Under the pieces are notes generated by a model. It was not told where the DNA came from. It made no database searches and saw nothing but the letters and a program-made list of their open reading frames with translations. A stretch of 7,345 nt of DNA from an uncultured Bacteroidales bacterium. Lineage in GTDB: Bacteria; Bacteroidota; Bacteroidia; Bacteroidales; Paludibacteraceae. Shown here in pieces: positions 1 through 5,687 of the stretch. The position numbers and the translations under genes were made by a program. The stretch is taken from contig CALATT010000081.1 of NCBI GenBank assembly GCA_937891905.1, positions 1 to 7,345 of the forward strand, given 5' to 3'. Numbering within the stretch: position 1 is the first letter of the stretch; each line of letters begins with the position of its first letter.

Positions 1-2632
1 CAGCCTTGGTGCGATGAGATTCGCCACTATCAATAGCGACTAACGCTTCTTCGCGTTCGCGTGCCGCTTGAAGTATAGCATCGCAATACGCCATGTAGTC
101 ATCTATGTCTTGGCTCAACATCTCCGCATTATGCTCTTGCGTTGCCGCTTGGATCGTAGCCGTCAGTCGGAGTTCGTATTGCTCATATATTTGTTGTATT
201 TCCGCGTAGGTTGCGAGCAGTCCCTCACTCAATCCTGCGTCAGAAGCCACTTTTTTCTTGTCCTCTGCGGTTGTCGCGTTGCGATACAAGGAAAGTGTTG
301 CTTTGTTACTTTCGTTGGCGGAGAACGCAGAGAAATCGCTCATAACCTTATCTCCGTACATAGAACGCACGGTGTTGTCCGCTTCTTGCTTGTTAGCTTG
401 GCGTTTTAGTTCGATTTGGCGCTCAAAGAGTTCGTTTTGGCGTTCCACTTTCTCGTTGAAGTTGTCAGCCAATTCGATAGCCTCTTCCATTTCGCTCAAC
501 CCCATTTCCACCTCAATCTCTTTAGTGTCGGCTTGGAAGTCGCGCAACCACTCCTCAAATTGCTTGTCCATGTTCTCAATGTCCAAATCAAATTTCAATT
601 GAGCGTTGCTTCGCTTGGTAGCGAACATTGAGCGTGATGTAGCGCTACCGCCCTTATTCTCCTTGTTGTATGCTTTCTCCTCTGCGTTGATGTTCGCAAG
701 TTCTTGCTCAAGTTGCAATAGGCGCTTATCACGAGAGTTTTTGGAACTGCTCTCAAGAGTTTTTTGCTCTTGCAACACTTTGCGTAGTGCCTCTTGCTCT
801 TTCTCCAGCAGGTCTAACTGCTCTTTTGTTAGTTGAATTTTCGTATTGTTTAGAGCCTCTACCTGCGTGTCAATACCCTTTATTTGCCTTTCGAGGATCT
901 CCATTCTTTTCAAATCGATATCCGTCGCCCAGCCCATAGACTGCTTTCCCTCTAACTCTCTGTATTCTTGTTGAAGCGCAAGGCGGTCTGCTTGTAGTTT
1001 CGCTAATTTCTGCTCCTTGGGCAATGCGTTAAAAGCGGCTTCTTCTTCTGCTTTCTTGCGGTCTTTTAGCATTTGATTGTAAATGTTATTAAACTCTTCA
1101 AGTGCTAACTGTTCTTTTTTAAGATCCGCAGATAGACCGAATATGCTACCGCCACTTTGCATTTGCATATCCATTGCTTGCTTAATACTTCTGATTCTGT
1201 TTTCAGTAGCCGTAATCTCATCGCGCATGTGCTGGAACTCTGCTTCTTCCAAAACTCGCGCTTGCTCTTTTTGCACATCAGTTAAATTCATTGTAGCAAT
1301 GGCTGCCTGGTCGTACTTGGCGCAAAAATCGGGCATGAGTTTTTTCAATTCTTCGTATGCTTTGGCTTTCTCGTAAACAGTAACCGTCTCGGACTGAATA
1401 GTAGAAATTGCCGCGTCAGTTTTAGACTTGAAATCATCGCGCATTTCCTCTCCGCGCTCCATCGCATCATTGACACGCTCTTGCGCGCGAGCCTCGGCAT
1501 CTAACGCACGCGTAACGCCAATAATAGACGCGGTTAGCGCAACAACAGCTGCCGTAACAAGAACGGCAGGATTGGCAAGCATGGCAGCTGCGTTCTTGAG
1601 CAGGGCTGCTGTGTTGGCTTTAAGTATCTTTGTAAAAGCAAGTCGCGTTGCCATGTGTGCGGTCAAATGACCATTCGCAAGTGCCATATTCAGAGCCGCC
1701 TGTGCTTTGATAGCATTATTGGCTTTCTCTACAGCGTTCACTACGATTAGAGCCGTTTTGTAAGTACCTAACACACCAGCAAGAGCAAGCACCGCCTTAC
1801 CTACGCTTTCGTAGTTCTCAACGAGTTTAGAAACACCACCGAGAACATCGTTTATCATGCCCTCGCTCTTCTGTCCAATCTCGTTGAACATCATATCAAT
1901 GCTATCTTCGAGGTTGGAAATCTGTCCGCTGATACTCTTTGATTGGGCTTCCATAAGTCCACCAAACTTTGACCCCTCTGCAGTTAGGTCTTGCATAGCC
2001 TTTTGGATTTGTGGGAATCCGACTTTGCCCTCCTCAACGAGTTTCTTAACATCGCTTTTGGCAACTCCAAATTGCTTAGCGAGTTCTTCCATTAGCGGAA
2101 TACCACGACCAACAAACTGGTTGAGGTCTTGCGTGTACAAGCGCCCTTGTACCATGGTTGTTCCGTACAGGTACACCAGGTCGCCAAGAGGGATTGAAAC
2201 GCCAGCAGCGATGTCGCCCAGCATAATTAGCGTGTCATTCACTTTGTCCGCTTCCATGCCGTATGCAAGCAGTTGTTTCGCTCCGCCTGCAACGCTCTTG
2301 AGGTCGAACGGAGTAGTGGCAGCCGTCTTGGTTAGTTGTTTGAGTAGTGCATTCGCTTTTTCTCCGCTGCCAAGCATAGTTCCGAAAGCGATCTCCAATT
2401 TTTGAAACTCGCCTCGCACATCAACGATTGCCGATGTTAATTGCTTTAAGGTGGCAATACTTGCGACACCTGCAATAGTGCCTTTTAGCCCCCTAAAGAC
2501 ATCGTCCATAGAACCGCCAGTCTCTTGCGCTTGCTGTGCCATGCGCGAAAATTCCTGCCGCATTTGATTCAATGCAGAAATAGCCTGCTTATTATCTACT
2601 ACTGTTACAAAATTAAGTGAACCCTCTGCCAT
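1..2632 (-). CDS. Tail tape measure protein, 3' end beyond the window
   Basis: The frame runs without a stop from ATG (2632-2630) to the window edge, giving 877 codons. Residues 75-255 match the phage tape measure N-terminal domain (TIGR02675 type): FQKLEIAFGTMLGSGEKA, TTPFDLKSVAGGAKQLLAYG, LGDLVYLYGTTMVQGRLYTQDL, FVGRGIPLMEELAKQFG, and SISGQISNLEDSIDMMFNEIG. Hydrophobic segments follow at about 279-299 and 352-373 (NPAVLVTAAVVALTASIIG), as expected for a protein that later enters the host membrane during DNA ejection. From about 490 onward it is rich in charged heptad-like helices (for example LQADRLALQQEYRELEG and LLEKEQEALRKVLQEQK), fitting a long coiled-coil rod in the tube. At roughly 1.5 angstroms per residue, 877 residues already imply a tail longer than about 130 nm. 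Translation is probably coupled to the chaperone gene, with one base between them. Confidence 0.92.
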   Translation of the reverse strand, partial: MAEGSLNFVTVVDNKQAISALNQMRQEFSRMAQQAQETGGSMDDVFRGLKGTIAGVASIATLKQLTSAIVDVRGEFQKLEIAFGTMLGSGEKANALLKQLTKTAATTPFDLKSVAGGAKQLLAYGMEADKVNDTLIMLGDIAAGVSIPLGDLVYLYGTTMVQGRLYTQDLNQFVGRGIPLMEELAKQFGVAKSDVKKLVEEGKVGFPQIQKAMQDLTAEGSKFGGLMEAQSKSISGQISNLEDSIDMMFNEIGQKSEGMINDVLGGVSKLVENYESVGKAVLALAGVLGTYKTALIVVNAVEKANNAIKAQAALNMALANGHLTAHMATRLAFTKILKANTAALLKNAAAMLANPAVLVTAAVVALTASIIGVTRALDAEARAQERVNDAMERGEEMRDDFKSKTDAAISTIQSETVTVYEKAKAYEELKKLMPDFCAKYDQAAIATMNLTDVQKEQARVLEEAEFQHMRDEITATENRIRSIKQAMDMQMQSGGSIFGLSADLKKEQLALEEFNNIYNQMLKDRKKAEEEAAFNALPKEQKLAKLQADRLALQQEYRELEGKQSMGWATDIDLKRMEILERQIKGIDTQVEALNNTKIQLTKEQLDLLEKEQEALRKVLQEQKTLESSSKNSRDKRLLQLEQELANINAEEKAYNKENKGGSATSRSMFATKRSNAQLKFDLDIENMDKQFEEWLRDFQADTKEIEVEMGLSEMEEAIELADNFNEKVERQNELFERQIELKRQANKQEADNTVRSMYGDKVMSDFSAFSANESNKATLSLYRNATTAEDKKKVASDAGLSEGLLATYAEIQQIYEQYELRLTATIQAATQEHNAEMLSQDIDDYMAYCDAILQAAREREEALVAIDSGESHRTKA

Positions 2633-2633
2633 A

Positions 2634-3353
2634 TTATTTGCCCATTATTAGTCGTTGTATTTCTCGCAAGTTCTTCGGATCGCGAGCGTCAAGGTAAATG
2701 CCGTCCGTTGATACATGCGCTTCTTTTGCTTCCTCTTTAGAGAGGTAAACGCTCTGAACGCTATCTGCCAAGAGCATATTCAGATTGAGTGCGGATATGC
2801 CCCATAACACATATCCGAGTTCCCAGCCGTAACGCTCACAAGCAGCGTCCAATACCGCACCATATATAGAGTGACCGCCGAAAGTGAGTGAGCCGCCTTT
2901 CTTCTTCTTGTAGGCTTGTATCTTCTCACGCGTCTTTCGCTCGCGATCTAACTTGAAATGTTTTACGAACTCCTCTTGTCTGCCGTCCCATGAGAGTATA
3001 GCCACAAGCAAGGTTGCTACATCGGCTGCTTCGAGTTTCTCCAACTCCTTAATACGGCTTGCGAGCCTATCCTCACGAAGCACGTCCGAGCGATAACTGA
3101 AAGTGTGCAAGGCGATAATACGCAATACGATGTCGCGCTGGTCAATACATACGCGCAACATCTCCATTTGCTTGTTGGTAGAGTATAATTGAGGATTGAT
3201 TTGTAATTGTTGAAGCAACTGTCCTGCAAGCAGGCTAACTCCTAAAGAGGGTTGATAGAGGAAAAAATATCGCCCATTCAGCGTGAACGGGATAGGCTTC
3301 TCCAATATCGCGTTCGTAAGCATGTCGTTGATATTATCCTTTGGGTCTTTCAT
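2634..3353 (-). CDS. Tail assembly chaperone candidate
   Basis: This 239-residue protein is encoded directly before the tape measure gene, the invariant place of tail assembly chaperones (lambda gpG/gpGT). The N-terminal part (1-145) has KPIPFTLNGRYFFLYQPSLGVSLLAGQLLQQL and then helices with many charged residues. A basic linker (REKIQAYKKKKGGSL, about 141-155) joins it to a second domain with IYGAVLDAACERYGWELGYVLWGISALNLNMLLADSV. That second domain recalls the T-like part of Bacteroidota chaperones. Both halves are in one frame, so the classic frameshift between G and T parts does not seem needed. These proteins bind the tape measure protein and recruit tube subunits, and are absent from the mature virion. 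The gene ends one base before the tape measure start (TAA, T, ATG). Function rests mostly on gene order. Confidence 0.72.
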   Translation of the reverse strand: MKDPKDNINDMLTNAILEKPIPFTLNGRYFFLYQPSLGVSLLAGQLLQQLQINPQLYSTNKQMEMLRVCIDQRDIVLRIIALHTFSYRSDVLREDRLASRIKELEKLEAADVATLLVAILSWDGRQEEFVKHFKLDRERKTREKIQAYKKKKGGSLTFGGHSIYGAVLDAACERYGWELGYVLWGISALNLNMLLADSVQSVYLSKEEAKEAHVSTDGIYLDARDPKNLREIQRLIMGK

Positions 3354-3366
3354 TGTCTTGCTTCAT
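3334..3366 (-). other. Ten-codon leader ORF overlapping the chaperone start
   Basis: An ATG at 3366, just past the 3' end of the tRNA-like element, opens the short frame MKQDNERPKG and stops at TAA (3336-3334). It overlaps the first six codons of the chaperone gene in another frame. It could compete with or modulate chaperone initiation, or be chance. Nothing but its position supports translation. Confidence 0.2.
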
Positions 3367-3367
3367 T

Positions 3368-3439
3368 GTGCGCGTGGCAGCCTCGAACTGCCTTACATTG
3401 CCGTTGTTCAATGCGAATTACCTGTTATTCAAACGCGCA
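3368..3439 (-). tRNA. tRNA-like cloverleaf with 8-base anticodon loop (isotype undetermined; mimic or divergent tRNA)
   Basis: Read on the minus strand, the arms are: acceptor TGCGCGT with ACGCGCA (7 of 7 pairs); T8 and T9; D stem GAAT with ATTC (4 of 4); D loop AACAGGTA, with A14, A15, G18G19 and A21 as expected; G26; anticodon stem CATTG with CAATG (5 of 5); variable region TAA; T stem GGCAG with CTGCC (5 of 5); and T loop TTCGAGG, matching the TTCRANN consensus. All 21 pairs are Watson-Crick. The departures are an anticodon loop of 8 bases (AACAACGG) with no T33, a 3-base variable region, C at position 73 and no encoded CCA. No anticodon can therefore be read with confidence. It lies between the tube and chaperone genes on their strand, 15 bases before the chaperone ATG. 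A tRNA origin or tRNA mimicry is well supported; decoding function is doubtful. Confidence 0.75.
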
Positions 3440-3442
3440 AAG

Positions 3443-3466
3443 GCAAGGTGGATAGTTCCACCCTGC
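3443..3466 (-). terminator. Strong hairpin just after the tail tube gene; terminator or 3' stabiliser
   Basis: On the minus strand GCAGGGTGGA, loop ACTA, and TCCACCTTGC form a 10-bp stem with one G-T pair and a 4-base loop. It begins 6 bases after the tube stop codon. The sequence that follows (CTTTGCGCG) lacks a run of T, so it is not a textbook intrinsic terminator. It could pause or partly end transcription, or protect the 3' end of the tube message after processing. The tRNA-like cloverleaf begins three bases further on. Confidence 0.55.
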
Positions 3467-3472
3467 GATTGA

Positions 3473-4000
3473 TTAAGCACCTGCGGAAGGCTCTTGCTCT
3501 GCCTCAAGTTCTTCGATAGTTACATCAGAAATTACGCCACCAGCCTCGGTGATAGTAACCTTACCTATTTGCATAGGCGCTTTGGTCTTATCAGTAGGCT
3601 GCAAAGGCTCTACAGTATAAGTCAAGGTCATACCGTCTGCGTCTGTGGCTTTCACCTCGCAGGAGATGCGAGCACGGCTAACCATGATACCTGCAGGAAC
3701 TTCTGGGTCTTCGGGTTGAGAGAAATACTCATACTCGTGGTCGATGATACCGTTACGATCTGCAAATGGCTTCTTTTGACCCTTTGCAACACGAATATCA
3801 AAGTTGATAACATTGGTATTCTCTTTGTACTTGACATCTTGGTTTTGACCACCCTCGAGTTTAGCCTCAAGTTTGTCGCCTTTCTCGGTGGTTACCTCCC
3901 AAGTGTCCTCTGCAGCAGTTGGCAACTCGCGATAGCCTTTGCCGCTGTCGGTAATGTCACGAACACCGTGACGATTCTTACCCCATCCAATTTGTGCCAT
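3473..4000 (-). CDS. Major tail (tail tube) protein
   Basis: This 175-residue beta-rich protein begins MAQIGWGKNRHGVRDI and has a long central run of strands, including TWEVTTEKGDKLEAKLEGG, NVINFDIRVAKGQ and GIMVSRARISCEVKATDADGMTLTYTVEPL. It ends with an acidic tail (IEELEAEQEPSAGA). Size, strand content and position between a terminator candidate and the chaperone/tape-measure pair fit the protein that polymerises into hollow hexameric tube rings. Sequence similarity among tube proteins is low, so context carries much of the weight. The ATG at 4000 follows an A/T-rich leader with two tandem AAACAAT units and no Shine-Dalgarno motif. A strong hairpin begins 6 bases after the stop codon, which would fit a highly expressed gene whose transcript is partly ended or stabilised there. 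Confidence 0.78.
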   Translation of the reverse strand: MAQIGWGKNRHGVRDITDSGKGYRELPTAAEDTWEVTTEKGDKLEAKLEGGQNQDVKYKENTNVINFDIRVAKGQKKPFADRNGIIDHEYEYFSQPEDPEVPAGIMVSRARISCEVKATDADGMTLTYTVEPLQPTDKTKAPMQIGKVTITEAGGVISDVTIEELEAEQEPSAGA

Positions 4001-4054
4001 AGTAGTACTATTGTTTATTGTTTAACTTACATTTTTCAATCCGTTGCAGGCGCG
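4001..4054 (-). other. Leader of the tail tube gene with tandem AAACAAT units
   Basis: This 54-base spacer holds two consecutive AAACAAT units (TTAAACAATAAACAATAG) followed by AGTACTACT directly before the tube ATG. A/T-rich unstructured leaders drive translation in Bacteroidota, so this may be a strong translation enhancer for an abundant protein. I see no Bacteroides-type -7 box (TAnnTTTG) and so do not call a promoter. Confidence 0.35.
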
Positions 4055-4465
4055 TTACTTGTAATGCTCGTATTCGAGTATCACGACAATAAAATGCTGC
4101 TTCGTATCGCGATCTGCTTCGGTATAGATAGTCTTGCTCAACTTGAACTTGTAGTCCGATTTCTCTGCTGTTAGCGTTTGTACCCATTCGGCAGCAGCTT
4201 GCTCAAGTTCGTCGGTTCTCGCTCCGTCCTCAACCAATACTCCGTTTTCGTATGGGTCTATGTCGGGTACATAGATATTTACCGTCACAACACCTTTTTC
4301 TACCTCTCCAACCGTGCCAGCTGTAAAGGTAACAATCGCGTCTTCTGCGCGACTGTCTCGTGGTCTGTATCCTGCTCTATACACAGCGCCTGAAATCATC
4401 GACGAAAGCGCGCTGCCTTTGAGCATGTTGTAAACATCTGTCTGTACTTGTTTAGCCGTTAGCAT
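4055..4465 (-). CDS. Candidate tail terminator / tail completion protein
   Basis: This 136-residue alpha/beta protein lies between the gp10-like gene and the tail tube gene, the usual place of the tail terminator (lambda gpU, SPP1 gp17 and DUF3168-like proteins). It begins with a helix (MLTAKQVQTDVYNMLKGSALSSMI), followed by a strand pair around AIVTFTAGTVGEVEKGVVTVNIYVPDI. A helix with LEQAAAEWVQTL comes next. It ends with the strand HFIVVILEYEHYK. This helix-sheet-helix-strand order fits the terminator fold, which caps the tail tube and joins it to the head. The assignment is by position and secondary-structure pattern, not by a motif I can match with certainty. It overlaps the end of the gp10-like gene by 14 bases and is followed by 54 bases before the tube gene. 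Confidence 0.68.
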   Translation of the reverse strand: MLTAKQVQTDVYNMLKGSALSSMISGAVYRAGYRPRDSRAEDAIVTFTAGTVGEVEKGVVTVNIYVPDIDPYENGVLVEDGARTDELEQAAAEWVQTLTAEKSDYKFKLSKTIYTEADRDTKQHFIVVILEYEHYK

Positions 4466-4910
4466 GGTTTATCTGATTTTCAAGTTGTTTGAGCAGTTTG
4501 GGAATCAATTCTTGTGCTTTCAGTTCCGCACTCGCTATCACATCAAGACCTTTGGCTGCCACATATTCTGCGTAGTGCATTCCAGCGACAACGATTAGCA
4601 CCGTGCCTTTGGGGTAATGAGAAACTATCTCCGTGGCGTATGCTTTGCCAGTAGAGCCGCCCTCTGTACCACCTTTCACTACATCAAAACTGCTTCCGCC
4701 GATGACCTTGCCGTCCACCGCTACCACATAGCCTATACTGCTTCGCAGGTTGCCTGTTTGATCGGTGTAACTACCATTTGTCCTCGCTGTATTCACACAT
4801 TGCTGTCCAACATACATTAGCGTGTTGAGGAGCGCGCGTTCTTGGCGTTTCAACTGTTGCTTTATGTACTTATCAATCTTCGATTGAGGCGTTGTCAGCT
4901 TGATAGGCAT
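4452..4910 (-). CDS. HK97 gp10-like neck / tail completion protein
   Basis: This 152-residue protein has the features of the HK97 gp10 family (tail-component or neck proteins). A basic, helical N-terminus (KYIKQQLKRQERALLNTLMYVGQQCVNTART) is followed by the hallmark TGNLRSSIGYVV, in which a helical segment passes into a beta sheet. Next come a glycine-rich variable loop and VLIVVAGMHYAEYVAAKGLDVI, with the conserved Y-A-x-x-V-x-x-K-G-x-D-V-I pattern. The last 30 residues are helical (ELKAQELIPKLLKQLENQI). Members act at the head-tail interface or in completing the tail, usually next to the tail terminator gene as here. The 3' end overlaps the next gene by 14 bases, which suggests coupled translation. 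The ATG at 4910 follows a strongly A-rich leader (AAAATCTCAAAAATTTAA), typical of Bacteroidota translation initiation without Shine-Dalgarno. Confidence 0.82.
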   Translation of the reverse strand: MPIKLTTPQSKIDKYIKQQLKRQERALLNTLMYVGQQCVNTARTNGSYTDQTGNLRSSIGYVVAVDGKVIGGSSFDVVKGGTEGGSTGKAYATEIVSHYPKGTVLIVVAGMHYAEYVAAKGLDVIASAELKAQELIPKLLKQLENQINHANG

Positions 4911-5019
4911 ACGAGTTAAATTTTTGAGATTTTGTGCGAGTGCGCTTTTCTTTTGCCGTTTGATAAGTTACCCAGCCAAGCAAAATTAAACGCTCCTCGC
5001 GCAAATTCTCGCGGTCACA
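4873..5019 (-). CDS. Possible small protein in the gap before the gp10-like gene, no ATG start
   Basis: Between the head-closure candidate and the gp10-like gene, one minus-strand frame stays open for 48 codons, from just after a TAG to a TGA at 4875-4873. It reads like protein, with ENLRERLILLGWVTYQTAK followed by KRTRTKSQKFNSYAYQAD. It overlaps the last bases of the upstream gene and about 38 bases of the downstream gene. The frame contains no ATG or GTG. The best start is TTG at 5004-5002, giving about 43 residues, with no Shine-Dalgarno motif in front. It could be a real small gene with a rare start, the remnant of a gene that lost its start, or chance. I do not recognise a family. It is listed because it is the only open, protein-like content of this gap. 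Confidence 0.25.
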   Translation of the reverse strand, partial: CDRENLREERLILLGWVTYQTAKEKRTRTKSQKFNSYAYQADNASIED

Positions 5020-5353
5020 CTATAATCTTCACCTCACACACGGCTTCCATATTCTCGGTAGCGATAATGGAGTATTCTCCTATCTCTTTCCCGTCCAAGT
5101 CTTTTAGCCTAATCTGCTCTGCATAGAAAGGTTTTGCCTGCTGCTCAATCAAGATGATGTAAGAAGCAACGGTAAAACTCTCTCCGCCTTGCGTTCTGCC
5201 GAGTAGGTTGTTCTTGTTCGGGATATATTGGCAGGGGATTGCAGGAGAGTAGGTAGCACCTGCGCTCTTAATCGGAAAGCCAGTAGTCGGATCTATGCCG
5301 CCTGCTTGCTTCGACTTTGCCTCTATAGTACCGTTTTGGATAATCATAGCCAT
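5015..5353 (-). CDS. Candidate head-closure (stopper) protein
   Basis: This is a beta-rich protein of 112 residues from the first ATG (5353), or 110 from the second (5347). The N-terminus MIIQNGTIEAKSK, the middle AIPCQYIPNKNNLLGRTQGGESFTVASYIILIE and the end EYSIIATENMEAVCEVKIIV fit the small beta-barrel style of head-closure/stopper proteins (SPP1 gp16 type). That role is inferred from gene order between the adaptor and the gp10-like protein. The second ATG overlaps the upstream TGA as ATGA, and it gives an N-terminus beginning with the first strand, so 5347 may be the true start. The gene ends in TGA at 5017-5015 and is followed by a 104-base interval that holds an open frame without an ATG. 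No catalytic motif is visible and none is expected. Confidence 0.7.
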   Translation of the reverse strand: MAMIIQNGTIEAKSKQAGGIDPTTGFPIKSAGATYSPAIPCQYIPNKNNLLGRTQGGESFTVASYIILIEQQAKPFYAEQIRLKDLDGKEIGEYSIIATENMEAVCEVKIIV

Positions 5354-5667
5354 GAACCTTTATAGCCGTAAATTCTTTTGGGAGCGTCCTCGCTCGCGTA
5401 TTTTCCGAATAAGTCGCTCGCGCGATTACGGAACTGCAAGCGTTGCTCATCTGTGAACGAATAAGACTGACCGCCTTGTGTCACTTGTGGTGCAAACGAA
5501 AGCCACATCAAGAGGTCTGCGTAAGCAAGGTTGTATTCCCTGCTCTGCATAACATCAAGCGTACATTCGTCCGAAAGTCGCAACCCTCTCCGTTGTGCAA
5601 CCTCTTCAAAGGTGCGCAACGGTATCGGGTATGAATTGACACTTTTTAAGGCTTCGAGCGTTGTCAT
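5344..5667 (-). CDS. DUF6706-like small structural protein, candidate head-tail adaptor
   Basis: This is a 107-residue, mainly helical protein. It begins MTTLEALKSV, continues PIPLRTFEEVAQRRGL, then has a helix ending in ADLLMWLSFAPQVTQGGQSYSF and finishes with RIYGYKGSWL. The motifs QGGQSYSF and IYGYKG match my recollection of a Bacteroidales phage family (DUF6706) found directly after the capsid gene. In that slot, long-tailed phages encode the adaptor that docks on the portal (gp6/gp15-type connector), so an adaptor role is inferred from position and size. The gene starts 20 bases after the capsid stop codon. Its end overlaps the next gene: its TGA (5346-5344) forms an ATGA with the second ATG of that gene, which suggests translational coupling. 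The family name is less certain than the coding call. Confidence 0.75.
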   Translation of the reverse strand: MTTLEALKSVNSYPIPLRTFEEVAQRRGLRLSDECTLDVMQSREYNLAYADLLMWLSFAPQVTQGGQSYSFTDEQRLQFRNRASDLFGKYASEDAPKRIYGYKGSWL

Positions 5668-5687
5668 AGTCTTAATGTGTTAGCGTG

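Noticed and set aside
1857..2405. Plus-strand open frame of 182 codons opposite the tape measure gene
   Set aside because: The minus strand here carries the clear tape measure N-terminal domain. The plus translation is Ser/Pro-rich with no family resemblance.
2896..2915. Possible -1 frameshift site in the chaperone (A-rich AAGAAGAAGAAAGG)
   Set aside because: Both chaperone-like halves are already in one frame. The -1 frame gives about 40 unremarkable codons, so no frameshift product is needed or evident.
3369..3439. Reading the cloverleaf as a plus-strand tRNA
   Set aside because: On the plus strand the arm next to the acceptor would be a 5-bp stem with loop CCTCGAA and no T8. The TTCGA T loop and the AACAGGTA D loop are in canonical positions only on the minus strand.
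4001..4054. Promoter before the tail tube gene
   Set aside because: No Bacteroides -7 (TAnnTTTG) and -33 (TTTG) pair with suitable spacing is visible. The A/T-rich leader is better explained by translation initiation.
3494..4174. Plus-strand open frame of 226 codons opposite the tail tube gene
   Set aside because: It is antisense to a well-supported tube gene and spans a gene boundary. Its translation is rich in Cys, Leu and Val with no recognisable pattern.
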